From Methylomicrobium sp. (GTDB lineage Bacteria; Pseudomonadota; Gammaproteobacteria; Methylococcales; Methylomonadaceae), in contig SLIO01000265.1 of the NCBI GenBank assembly GCA_007135635.1, positions 1 to 17,039 of the forward strand: DNA of 17,039 nt, read 5' to 3'. The position numbers and the translations under genes are program-made. Shown piece by piece: positions 1 to 7,708 of this stretch (positions within the stretch are counted from its first letter, which is position 1; the number at the start of each line of letters is the position of its first letter). The notes under the pieces were generated by a model. It ran no database searches. It was not told where the DNA came from and was given only the letters and a program-made list of their open reading frames with translations.

Positions 1-102
1 CCGCTAACCGCTAACCGCTAACCGCTAACCGCTAACCGCTAACCGCTAACCGCTAACCGCTAACCGCTAACCGCTAACCGCTAACCGCTAACCGCTAACC
101 GC
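1..102. repeat. Heptanucleotide tandem repeat, unit CCGCTAA
   Basis: A perfect 7-bp unit (CCGCTAA; TTAGCGG on the other strand) runs uninterrupted for 14.5 copies and starts at or before the window edge. Because 7 is not a multiple of 3, every frame meets TAA or TAG within 21 bp, so the tract is non-coding on both strands. It lies just beyond the terminator hairpin of the leftward ammonium transporter gene. Perfect copies suggest recent expansion by slippage. Confidence 0.97.
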
Positions 103-108
103 CATAAT

Positions 109-134
109 ACGGATGGACGAAACCGTCCATCCGT
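109..134 (-). terminator. Hairpin terminator after amt1
   Basis: A perfect 11-bp inverted repeat (ACGGATGGACG / CGTCCATCCGT) encloses a 4-nt loop, 17 bp beyond the amt1 stop codon in the direction of transcription. The following minus-strand bases (ATTATGG) are only mildly T-rich, so termination may be partly stem-driven. It also separates the gene from the heptamer array. Confidence 0.6.
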
Positions 135-151
135 TTCGAGAGGCTAATTCA

Positions 152-1444
152 TTAGGTTAGATTGTGATAACCGGTTTCTTCGTGGGTTGCGATATCCAGG
201 CCTTGTTGTTCCTGGTCTTTGGTGACTCTCAAACCGATCAGTAGATCCAGGACTTTTAATATCAAATAACTAAAAAAACCGCTCCAGAGAATCGTGACGC
301 CGACCGCCAGCGCTTGCACGCCGACTTGATCCAAGATTGAAACCCCTTCGTCCAAACCCAGTCCGCCCATGCTGGTGGCAGCGAAAACGCCGGTCAAAAG
401 CGATCCGACGATGCCGCCGACGCCATGAACAGGAAATACGTCGAGCGAGTCGTCGATTTTCATTTTTCGTTTCATGAATTGAGTGGCTACAAAGCAGAGG
501 GCTCCTGCAGTAATGCCGATCACCAATGCGCCGGCGGGGCCGACGAAGCCGGAAGCGGGCGTAATCGTGCCGAGGCCTGCGACCATGCCGGTCACGATAC
601 CCAATGCGCTCGGTTTGCCGAATTTGATCCATTCGATGAACATCCATGTTAAAGATCCCGCTGCCGCACCGGTGTGCGTTACCAGAATCGCCATGCCGGC
701 TGAACCGTCGGCGGTCAACGCACTGCCGCCATTGAAGCCGAACCAGCCTACCCACAGCATGCCGGCGCCGGTTAGCACCATCGTCATGTTATGAGGCGGC
801 ATCGCAGTAGTCGGGAAACCTCTTCGATTGCCGAGAATCAAGGCCGATACTAGGGCCGCAACGCCGGCATTGACATGAATTACGATGCCGCCGGCGAAAT
901 CCATAACGCCCAAGTCGGCAAGCCAGCCGCCGCCCCAGATCCAATGACATATCGGCACATAAACCAGCAGCAACCACAAGGAACTGAACCAGAGAATGGC
1001 GGAAAACTTCATACGCTCTGCGAAACCGCCGACGATCAAAGCCGGCGTAATGATTGCAAAAGTCATTTGAAACATGAAGAAGACGGTTTCCGGTATGTCG
1101 CCGATTAGTGAATCCGTGACCAGGCTGGGCACGAAAAATTTATGGGTGCCGCCCAGGACTTGTTGCAAATCTCCTCCGTCGTCGAAAATTAGGCTATAGA
1201 CGCCTGCAAGCCATAGCAGCGAAACGATGCAGGTGATTGCGAAACATTGCGTTAACACCGATAGCACGTTTTTGCTTCTGACGAGTCCGCCATAGAACAG
1301 GGAAAGCCCGGGCAGAGTCATGAAGAGCACTAATGCGGTGGAGGTTAATACCCATGCTGTATTGCTTTGATTGAGTTCGCCGGCCGCGGCAAGTTGCGGC
1401 AGGCTGAACAGTAAGATGAAACTGTTCAGTTTGTTAAGGGTCAT
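152..1444 (-). CDS. amtB: Ammonium transporter 1, AmtB type
   Basis: This 430-residue protein is a trimeric inner-membrane ammonium channel of the Amt/Mep/Rh family. A hydrophobic leader ending near residue 22 (LAAAGE) precedes eleven expected membrane helices, as in E. coli AmtB. The functional residues align with AmtB: F125-Q126 and F237 in the vestibule gate, W170, S241 in the FNGGS motif, D182, and the twin pore histidines H190 (IVIHVNAG) and H340 (FPVHGVGG). The cytosolic tail GLRV...QEQQGLD is the conserved surface that binds GlnK. The ATG has a good ribosome site (AACGAGGACAGC). It lies 284 bp downstream of glnK1 on the same strand, so the two may be co-transcribed. I see no truncation or missing residue. 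Family assignment is very secure; substrate specificity is inferred from the family. Confidence 0.96.
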   Translation of the reverse strand: MTLNKLNSFILLFSLPQLAAAGELNQSNTAWVLTSTALVLFMTLPGLSLFYGGLVRSKNVLSVLTQCFAITCIVSLLWLAGVYSLIFDDGGDLQQVLGGTHKFFVPSLVTDSLIGDIPETVFFMFQMTFAIITPALIVGGFAERMKFSAILWFSSLWLLLVYVPICHWIWGGGWLADLGVMDFAGGIVIHVNAGVAALVSALILGNRRGFPTTAMPPHNMTMVLTGAGMLWVGWFGFNGGSALTADGSAGMAILVTHTGAAAGSLTWMFIEWIKFGKPSALGIVTGMVAGLGTITPASGFVGPAGALVIGITAGALCFVATQFMKRKMKIDDSLDVFPVHGVGGIVGSLLTGVFAATSMGGLGLDEGVSILDQVGVQALAVGVTILWSGFFSYLILKVLDLLIGLRVTKDQEQQGLDIATHEETGYHNLT

Positions 1445-1728
1445 GCTGTCCTCGTTAATTATTATAAGTTTTTAGTGGACGCGCGCAGGAATGTCGGTAC
1501 CGGGAATAAATCGTATCCTGGTACCGAATAGTTTGAGGCTTGTTCGTGAGTTTAATACAACCTTAAGCAATATAGTGCCTATGGCCTAAAATATTGAATT
1601 ATATAAGTTAAAAATTATGCCAATTTTTACCTAGCTTTTACAAATAAGGCCGGGTTAATATTGTTGTGCATCATGTTTATTATTAGTTAACTTTCAATGC
1701 TTTATGATAGGCATCTGTTAAAGCTTGG
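1445..1728 (-). promoter_or_regulatory. glnK1-amt1 spacer with possible amt1 promoter
   Basis: This 284-bp AT-rich gap contains no gene. On the minus strand a perfect TATAAT (1598-1603) could be a -10 element about 150 nt upstream of amt1, but the matching -35 is poor. A TTGAAA-N16-CATGAT pair also occurs further upstream. A sigma-54-like match at 1567-1580 has the wrong GG-GC spacing and was not accepted. No clear terminator follows glnK1, so read-through from glnK1 into amt1 is plausible. Confidence 0.3.
1494..1527 (-). other. Leader hairpin upstream of amt1
   Basis: A near-perfect 12-bp inverted repeat (TCGGTACCGGGA / TCCTGGTACCGA, one mismatch) has a 10-nt loop and lies 50 bp upstream of the amt1 start. 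It has no U-run on the minus strand, so it is not a standard terminator. It could be an RNA-processing or mRNA-stabilising stem between glnK1 and amt1, or a protein-binding palindrome. Confidence 0.5.
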
Positions 1729-2158
<430 letters not shown>

Positions 2159-2198
2159 TTTCTTAAAGCTTAATTCGATGTGGATCGTTACTTTTCCG

Positions 2199-2227
2199 AA
2201 AAAACGGGCGCATGGAGAGCGCCCGTT
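2199..2227 (-). terminator. Rho-independent terminator of amt2
   Basis: A perfect 9-bp GC-rich stem (AACGGGCGC / GCGCCCGTT, loop of 7 nt at 2212-2218) is followed on the minus strand by a run of six T (2204-2199, partly in the stem). It starts 20 bp after the amt2 stop codon. Confidence 0.85.
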
Positions 2228-2247
2228 GGTTGTTGCTGAGTCGGGCG

Positions 2248-3504
2248 TTAACGCTTGCTGCCTTCAGCCGTAAACTCGGGGTAAGCTTCCATGCCGCACT
2301 CAGAGAAATCGACGCCTTTGTATTCGTCCTCTTCACTGACGCGGATGCCCATCGTCAACTTGATCAAATACCAAGTCAGAAGACTGCTCAAGAAAACGAA
2401 ACCGAAAATCGTTACGATACCGATCAATTGGGCTGTAAAGCTGGCTTCTTCATTGGAGAAACAGACTGCGATCAATCCCCACATACCGACGACGCCGTGA
2501 ACCGAGATAGCACCGACCGGATCGTCGATTTTGAGTTTGTCCCAAGTCATGATCGAGAAAACGACGATAACACCGCCCACGCCGCCAATGATAGTGGCTA
2601 ATAAGGGTGATGGCGTTAAGGGTTCCGCGGTAATCGCGACTAATCCTGCTAAAGCGCCGTTCAGCGTCATTGAAAGATCAGCCTTGCCGAACATGAAGTG
2701 AGCGGTTATTAAGGCGGCAATAAGCCCTCCAGCGGCACCCATATTGGTATTGACGAATATCATTGCGACCGAGTTGGCTTCGCCGATGTCTGAAATTTTT
2801 AATTCGGAACCGCCGTTGAATCCAAACCATCCCAGCCAAAGAATGAATGTGCCCAAGGTTGCCAGCGGCATATTACAGCCCGGAATAGGATTAATAGAGC
2901 CATCCGCCCCATATTTGCCTTGGCGCGCACCGAGCAACAACACCCCGGCCAATGCTGCGCTTGCGCCGCACATATGAACCACGCCGGAACCGGCAAAATC
3001 CAGAAAACCTAAACCGTCCAGAAAACCTTCGCCCCATTTCCAATAGCCTTGCAGCGGGTATATAAAGCCGGTCATCACGACCGCGAACACCAGGAAAGAC
3101 CAAAGCTTCATTCGCTCGGCCACAGCACCCGACACAATGGACATGGCTGTCGCTGTGAATACGACTTGAAAGAAAAAATCAGCCAAATTGGAGTAATAAG
3201 TTTCTCCATCGCTGGTCATGACTTCCTCGACGGTATTGTCATCACCTAGCAAGAAGCTGATGCCGGGCCATACGCTGTTGACCGCTTCATCAGGGTACAT
3301 GATGTTGTAACCGACCAGCATGTACATGATACAAGCGATCGCAAACAAGGCGACGTTTTTGGTTAGAATTTCGGTGGTGTTTTTGGCTCTGACCAAACCT
3401 GCCTCGAGCATCGCAAACCCGGCCGCCATCCACATGACCAGTGCGCCGCTCATTAAAAAATAAAATGTATCGAGCGCGTAACTTAATTCAACTAATTTAT
3501 CCAT
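2248..3504 (-). CDS. amt: Ammonium transporter 2, divergent Amt paralogue
   Basis: A 418-residue Amt-family channel in the inner membrane, clearly different from amt1: it has no cleavable leader and starts directly with MDKLVELSYALDTFYF. It carries a longer acidic periplasmic segment between the second and third helices (about residues 69-108). Pore residues are kept: F112-Q113, W157, D169, H177 (GVVHMCGA), S233 (FNGGS) and H336 (ISVHGVVG). The C-terminal tail after GIRVSEEDEYKGVDFSE is the GlnK-binding region. A strong ribosome site (AACGAGGAGATCG) precedes the ATG. It lies 23 bp after glnK2, so the two form an operon driven by the sigma-54 promoter near 3915. This makes it the nitrogen-starvation-induced channel of the pair. 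A sensor-type Amt role cannot be excluded, but no fused signalling domain is present. Confidence 0.95.
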   Translation of the reverse strand: MDKLVELSYALDTFYFLMSGALVMWMAAGFAMLEAGLVRAKNTTEILTKNVALFAIACIMYMLVGYNIMYPDEAVNSVWPGISFLLGDDNTVEEVMTSDGETYYSNLADFFFQVVFTATAMSIVSGAVAERMKLWSFLVFAVVMTGFIYPLQGYWKWGEGFLDGLGFLDFAGSGVVHMCGASAALAGVLLLGARQGKYGADGSINPIPGCNMPLATLGTFILWLGWFGFNGGSELKISDIGEANSVAMIFVNTNMGAAGGLIAALITAHFMFGKADLSMTLNGALAGLVAITAEPLTPSPLLATIIGGVGGVIVVFSIMTWDKLKIDDPVGAISVHGVVGMWGLIAVCFSNEEASFTAQLIGIVTIFGFVFLSSLLTWYLIKLTMGIRVSEEDEYKGVDFSECGMEAYPEFTAEGSKR

Positions 3505-3527
3505 TTTCGATCTCCTCGTTAACGAAA

Positions 3528-3929
<402 letters not shown>

Positions 3930-3985
3930 TCAGTGATGTTTTTAACCCAAGATTTGGGCAGTTGCTGTAACTAGAGTTATTGTTT

Positions 3986-4002
3986 TGTATCAATATGGTG
4001 CA
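3986..4002. promoter_or_regulatory. NtrC enhancer box 1
   Basis: TGTATCA-ATA-TGGTGCA matches the NtrC dyad TGCACCA-N3-TGGTGCA at 12 of 14 positions, with a perfect right half. Its centre (3994) is about 96 bp from the predicted glnK2 start and 130 bp from the predicted glnA start, normal enhancer distances for NtrC. Confidence 0.75.
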
Positions 4003-4017
4003 ATATGCTTTAAAATA

Positions 4018-4034
4018 CGCACCATATTGAAGCT
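4018..4034. promoter_or_regulatory. NtrC enhancer box 2
   Basis: CGCACCA-TAT-TGAAGCT matches the NtrC dyad at 10 of 14 positions; the left half is strong and the right half weak. Its centre (4026) is 32 bp from that of box 1, about three helical turns, as in the enterobacterial glnA enhancer. The two strong inner halves form an 11-bp perfect inverted repeat (CAATATGGTGC 3991-4001, GCACCATATTG 4019-4029). Confidence 0.65.
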
Positions 4035-4078
4035 AAGTAAAGTGATCGGTCAGTGAGTGGTGTTGTTTTTATAATTGA

Positions 4079-4091
4079 GATCAACTAGTTG
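4079..4091 (+). promoter_or_regulatory. Possible IHF site before the glnA promoter
   Basis: GATCAACTAGTTG fits the IHF consensus WATCAANNNNTTR except at the first base. It lies between NtrC box 2 and the glnA -24 element, where IHF bending often assists sigma-54 activation. It sits only 6 bp from the -24 box, which is close, and no equivalent was seen on the glnK2 side, so this is tentative. Confidence 0.3.
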
Positions 4092-4097
4092 CTCATC

Positions 4098-4113
4098 TGG
4101 CATGTGAAGTGCT
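4098..4113 (+). promoter_or_regulatory. Sigma-54 promoter of glnA
   Basis: TGGCAT-GTGAA-GTGCT has the invariant GG and GC doublets exactly 10 bp apart, with 5/6 and 4/5 matches to the -24 and -12 boxes. The predicted start near 4124 implies an untranslated leader of about 330 nt before glnA. The divergent glnK2 promoter is its mirror image about the shared NtrC boxes. Confidence 0.75.
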
Positions 4114-4123
4114 AATAAATAGC

Positions 4124-4454
4124 ATGTAGCGATTGCGAAAGTCGTTGCTGTTCATCCGAACAGAGCAAATGGAGTCTAAGTTTTTAACTGCGTTGCTGCA
4201 AGGTAATGACTCCAGGTACTAACTCACGCCATTAAGTCCAAGGCGATAAGTTAAGCCGTCCATGGTTCGACAGGGCTCACCACGAACGGCTCAACTCAAT
4301 GGTATAAGGCTAACTTGAGTGGTGCTGATACCAATGAGCAATTTGGTTTATAAACTTGTTCGGACGGCTATATTGCGCCTTAAAAAAATGATATCGTTAT
4401 CGCGAAGTATTCTTAGCAATTTAAAAATGACAATCAACCTAGGAGACAACATAC
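4124..4454 (+). other. Long untranslated leader of glnA
   Basis: No gene is seen between the predicted sigma-54 start and the glnA ATG. The leader contains a bulged hairpin at 4145-4168 (core CTGTTC-ATCC-GAACAG), a 7-bp inverted pair TGGAGTC (4170-4176) / GACTCCA (4208-4214), and one copy of a dispersed palindromic element. I recognise no known riboswitch. A second, housekeeping promoter nearer glnA may exist, but no convincing -35/-10 pair was found. Confidence 0.4.
4244..4302. repeat. Dispersed palindromic element, copy 1
   Basis: About 59 bp with the core GTTCGACAGGGCTCACCACG flanked by imperfect 13-bp arms (TAAGTTAAGCCGT 4247-4259, ACGGCTCAACTCA 4286-4298). It is nearly identical to 16308-16364, apart from a 1-bp indel and a few substitutions. 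It lies inside the presumed glnA leader and would fold in the transcript. It resembles REP-type repeats widespread in proteobacterial intergenic DNA. Confidence 0.85.
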
Positions 4455-5864
4455 ATGTCTGTAGAAAATGTACTTAAAATGATTCAGGAGCACGATGTTA
4501 AATTTGTTGACTTTCGCTTTTGCGATACGCGCGGCAAAGAACAGCATGTAACTTTTCCTGCTCATGATGTGGATGAAGACCTTTTTGAAGAAGGCAAGAT
4601 GTTTGATGGCTCCTCGGTTGCGGGCTGGAAAGGTATCAACGAGTCGGACATGATTCTGATGCCTGATCCAAGCACGGCGGTGATGGATCCGTTTTATGAC
4701 GATAACACGCTGATTCTGCGTTGTGACATTATTGAGCCGAACGACATGCAAGGCTACGAACGCGACCCGCGGTCTATCGCGAAACGCGCCGAAGCTTATT
4801 TGGCCAGCACTGGTATTGCCGATGCGGCTTTCTTCGGTCCTGAAAACGAGTTTTTCGTGTTTGACGATGTGCGATGGTCGGCGAATATTTCAGGCGCTTC
4901 ATACAAGATCGATTCTTCCGAGGCCGGTTGGAACTCTGAAAAAGCTTATGAAGACGGGAACATGGGGCACCGTCCAAGCGTGAAAGGTGGTTATTTCCCT
5001 GTTCCTCCGGTTGACTCGTTGCAGGATATGCGTTCTGCTATGTGTCTGATTCTCGAAGAAATGGGCATGGTTACCGAGGTGCATCACCACGAGGTTGCAA
5101 CAGCAGGTCAATGTGAAATCGGTGTTAAATTCGGTACGTTGGTTAAAAAAGCCGACGAAGTATTGGATTTGAAATATGTCGTGACCAATATTGCGCATGC
5201 TTACGGTAAAACCGCGACATTCATGCCGAAGCCTCTCGTTGGCGATAACGGTAGCGGGATGCATGTTCATCAATCGTTGGCTAAAAATGGCGTCAATCTA
5301 TTTTCCGGCGACTTATATGGCGGCTTATCGGAAACCGCGTTGTACTACATTGGTGGTATTATCAAGCACGCCAAGGCCTTGAACGCCTTTACCAATGCCT
5401 CGACGAACAGCTACAAACGCCTGGTTCCAGGCTTCGAGGCGCCAGTAATGTTGGCTTACTCTGCACGTAACCGTTCGGCATCGATTCGTATTCCTTTTAT
5501 TACTAATCCGAAAGGTCGTCGTATCGAGGTGCGCTTCCCTGACTCGACTGCAAATCCTTATTTAGCGTTCTCGGCAATGCTAATGGCAGGTCTCGACGGT
5601 ATTCAAAATAAAATTCATCCCGGCGATGCGATGGATAAAGATTTGTACGATTTGCCGCCGGAAGAAGAAAAGGCGATTCCACAAGTTTGTCATGCCTTCG
5701 ATCAAGCTTTGCAAGCGTTGGACAATGACCGCGAATTCTTGAAACAAGGCGGTGTGTTTACTGATGATGCCATAGATGGTTACATTGGGTTAAAAATGGA
5801 AGAAGTGACTCGTTTGCGGATGAGCACGCATCCGGTTGAATTTGATATGTATTACAGTTTGTAG
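4455..5864 (+). CDS. glnA: Glutamine synthetase type I
   Basis: A 469-residue GSI that makes glutamine from glutamate, ammonium and ATP in the cytosol as a dodecamer. It is the entry point for ammonium brought in by the neighbouring Amt channels. Recognisable motifs are the N-terminal [17 protein letters not shown] with FDGSSVAGW (50-58), the metal ligands E130 and E132 (GPENEFF), E213 and E221 ([16 protein letters not shown]), the active-site H270 (GSGMHVHQS), R340 ([11 protein letters not shown]) and E358 (RIEVRFPD). Y398 in [10 protein letters not shown] is the adenylylation site, so activity should be tuned by GlnE. Start: ATG with AGGAG nine bases upstream. Length and motifs are typical, with nothing missing. 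Expression should be NtrC/sigma-54 dependent. Confidence 0.98.
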   Translation: MSVENVLKMIQEHDVKFVDFRFCDTRGKEQHVTFPAHDVDEDLFEEGKMFDGSSVAGWKGINESDMILMPDPSTAVMDPFYDDNTLILRCDIIEPNDMQGYERDPRSIAKRAEAYLASTGIADAAFFGPENEFFVFDDVRWSANISGASYKIDSSEAGWNSEKAYEDGNMGHRPSVKGGYFPVPPVDSLQDMRSAMCLILEEMGMVTEVHHHEVATAGQCEIGVKFGTLVKKADEVLDLKYVVTNIAHAYGKTATFMPKPLVGDNGSGMHVHQSLAKNGVNLFSGDLYGGLSETALYYIGGIIKHAKALNAFTNASTNSYKRLVPGFEAPVMLAYSARNRSASIRIPFITNPKGRRIEVRFPDSTANPYLAFSAMLMAGLDGIQNKIHPGDAMDKDLYDLPPEEEKAIPQVCHAFDQALQALDNDREFLKQGGVFTDDAIDGYIGLKMEEVTRLRMSTHPVEFDMYYSL

Positions 5865-5887
5865 CAACGAATCGAAACAACAACAAT

Positions 5888-5914
5888 AAAACGCCCCATA
5901 ATGGGGCGTTTTTT
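5888..5914 (+). terminator. Rho-independent terminator of glnA
   Basis: A stem of 8 bp (ACGCCCCA / TGGGGCGT), extendable by three A-T pairs, has a 3-nt loop (TAA) and a run of six T (5909-5914). It begins 24 bp after the glnA stop, so most glnA transcription should end before ntrBC. Confidence 0.93.
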
Positions 5915-6084
5915 GTTTGGGTGCACCATAAATGCCGTTCAATGGTTTTCCTAATCTCGTTTTGTACCGGAAATGATGGGGAAAAGTGAAAGGGGCAAGA
6001 CGCGAGATGAAAGATGAAAGGGGCGGAAGAGGGTTGCTGCTATTAAGTTAAGAGAGCCCCGTCATTACACCATGGGCTGGCGGC

Positions 6085-6175
6085 TGTTCTAGTTTTCGCG
6101 GTCTTCCGTGTGGGACTCATACCGTAGCTGCCGAGTTAAGATCGGTAGGCATTCCTAACGCTGGAGCGCTCATCG
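6085..6175. repeat. ~90-bp spacer repeat, copy A
   Basis: Aligns over its length with 6394-6483. Shared blocks include TGTTCT-GTT, GCGGTCTTCCGTG (GCAGTCCTCCGTG in copy B), GGACTCATACCG (GGGCTCATGCCG) and GGCATTCCTAACGCTGGAGCG (TGCATTCCCACGCTGGTGCG). The end block CGCTGGAGCG is a small palindrome. The divergence suggests an old duplication or two insertions of the same family. Confidence 0.75.
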
Positions 6176-6273
6176 TTATACACAAATATCGGTAAACTTG
6201 CTAAGCAGAGGTCATTGTATGCCTGGGAACGGTGCTGTTTGATAAATCTGCGGATATTAGATATCAGCGTCTC

Positions 6274-6349
6274 CGAAATCCCGACGAAGGCGCCGCTCCC
6301 ACAAGGGGGACGAATGCTCTGTGGGAGCGATCCCCAGATCGCGATTTCG
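6274..6349. repeat. Inverted REP pair (BIME-like)
   Basis: A 10-bp perfect inverted repeat (CGCTCCCACA 6294-6303, TGTGGGAGCG 6320-6329) lies inside a second outer dyad (CGAAATC 6274-6280, GATTTCG 6343-6349). The TGTGGGAGCG core resembles REP units described in Pseudomonas and other gammaproteobacteria. Head-to-head pairing is the usual BIME layout. It lies between the two copies of the ~90-bp repeat. Confidence 0.75.
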
Positions 6350-6393
6350 AGGTCAAGAGTGTTAAATGACAATAAACGGTATCGAGGTCTCAT

Positions 6394-6483
6394 TGTTCTG
6401 GTTTCCGCAGTCCTCCGTGGGGCTCATGCCGAAACTGCTGAGGCAAGAACGGTATGCATTCCCACGCTGGTGCGTGGAAACAA
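6394..6483. repeat. ~90-bp spacer repeat, copy B
   Basis: Second member of the family, in the same orientation as 6085-6175. Its end block CCCACGCTGGTGCGTGG forms a small hairpin, and this palindrome is better preserved than in copy A. Together with copy A it brackets the REP pair. Confidence 0.75.
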
Positions 6484-6658
6484 GGAAAAAAACGTCATCC
6501 CAGCGTGAGTGCCCATCGCAAGATATGGTCTTAGATTCGTCGATTAGCTATCTAAAGGCTTTGGTCTAATATTTGCTTGAATTTTAGTAAAGCGATCGTT
6601 TTCCTTGTATATATGTTTCTTTCTTGATTAATCGATAAGCTCATGACTTTAAAAAACC

Positions 6659-7708
6659 GTGTATAAAAAGATTCTTGAACACTTAAATGAAGCGGTTTTG
6701 CTATTTGATCGGCAGCTTAAACTGACTTATATCAATACCTCCGGCGAGGTGCTTTTCGCCGATAGTGCTCGACATTTGTTGGGCAATAGTGCTCTGGAGT
6801 TATTCAAGATGGTCGATTCGGAGCAGCGGTTGGATCTGGAACAATGCCTGCATATGGATGAACCCTTAGTCGATCGTGAATTGACCCTCGACATTATGAA
6901 TCAAAGCATTACAGTTAATTTTAGTGCGACGCCTGTTATTCATAATGATCTGGTTACGGAGGTCATTGTCGAGTTGCAACCACTGGATAGGCATTTACGC
7001 ATTTCTAAGGAAGAGCAATTGATATCTCAGCAAACTACCGTTCGGATGTTGGTCAGAGGTCTGGCTCATGAAATCAAAAATCCGCTTGGAGGGCTCAGAG
7101 GCGCGGCGCAGTTGCTGGATCTTGAATTGGATGATCCTGAACTGAAGGAATACACACAAATCATTATCGCCGAGTCCGACCGACTGCAAGGTTTAATGGA
7201 TAAAATGCTTGGCCCCAATAGGTTGCCGAATAAAGCGCTATTAAATATTCATGAAGTCGTGGAGCGGGTTAGGCAATTGGTGCACATCGAAGCGAACGGT
7301 AAACTGAGCGTTATTCAGGATTATGATCCTAGTATTCCGGACGTTTATGCCGATAAAAATCAATTGATTCAAGCGGTATTGAATATTGTCCGAAATGCCG
7401 TTCAGGCGATGGAAGGCAGTGGAGTACTGACTTTAAAAACCAGAGTCTGCCGGCAAATGACGATCGGTCGCAAAAGAAATAAATTGACCGCGAAAATCGA
7501 TATTATCGATACCGGTCCCGGCATCGATAAAGAGATGATGAGCAAGGTCTTTTATCCGATGATTACCGGACGGGCCAGCGGTACGGGTCTTGGTCTGTCT
7601 ATCGCACAATCTTTGATCAATCAACATGACGGCATGATCGAATGTGATAGCCAGCCTGGTCATACCGTTTTTTCTATTTATTTGCCCCTGGAGAATCACT
7701 ATGAGTAA
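6659..7708 (+). CDS. ntrB: Nitrogen regulation sensor kinase NtrB (NRII)
   Basis: A 349-residue cytosolic histidine kinase/phosphatase that sets NtrC phosphorylation under PII control. An N-terminal PAS-like domain (about 1-110) is followed by the dimerisation/phosphoacceptor helix with H137 in LAHEIKNPLGGLRGAAQLL. The HATPase_c domain has the N box (N246 in NIVRNAVQAM), the G1 box DTGPG (284-288) and GTGLGLS (308-314). The NtrB-specific LLGP/DYDPS blocks are present. There are no membrane segments, as expected. The start is GTG at 6659; an ATG at 6643 is out of frame and yields only eight codons. No clear Shine-Dalgarno precedes the GTG, so translation may be weak. It overlaps ntrC by 8 bp. 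Confidence 0.96.
   Translation: MYKKILEHLNEAVLLFDRQLKLTYINTSGEVLFADSARHLLGNSALELFKMVDSEQRLDLEQCLHMDEPLVDRELTLDIMNQSITVNFSATPVIHNDLVTEVIVELQPLDRHLRISKEEQLISQQTTVRMLVRGLAHEIKNPLGGLRGAAQLLDLELDDPELKEYTQIIIAESDRLQGLMDKMLGPNRLPNKALLNIHEVVERVRQLVHIEANGKLSVIQDYDPSIPDVYADKNQLIQAVLNIVRNAVQAMEGSGVLTLKTRVCRQMTIGRKRNKLTAKIDIIDTGPGIDKEMMSKVFYPMITGRASGTGLGLSIAQSLINQHDGMIECDSQPGHTVFSIYLPLENHYE

Larger units (their letters stand above)
5915..6658. other. Repeat-rich non-coding spacer between glnA and ntrB
   Basis: This 744-bp stretch holds no convincing gene. The short open frames across it coincide with repeats and have no ribosome site. It contains two diverged copies of a ~90-bp repeat and, between them, a long palindromic REP pair. 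The last 100 bp before ntrB are AT-rich and must hold the ntrBC promoter, but I could not choose a clear -35/-10 pair. Confidence 0.7.

Noticed and set aside
270..755. 161-codon frame overlapping amt1
   Set aside because: Arg/His-rich composition and position inside a conserved gene mark it as a shadow frame.
1567..1580. Sigma-54-like sequence upstream of amt1 (AGGCAC...TTGCT on the minus strand)
   Set aside because: Only 9 bp separate the GG and GC doublets instead of 10, the first base of the -24 box is wrong, and no NtrC dyad is nearby.
4434..5273. Minus-strand frames across glnA
   Set aside because: They are antisense shadows of a highly conserved gene with no independent signals.
5919..5937. 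NtrC-like half site (GGTGCACC) after the glnA terminator
   Set aside because: The second half of the dyad does not match and no sigma-54 promoter follows within normal range.
6136..6569. Open frames of 67-97 codons on both strands in the glnA-ntrB spacer
   Set aside because: They run across REP and direct-repeat sequence, overlap each other on opposite strands, and have no ribosome sites or recognisable protein pattern.
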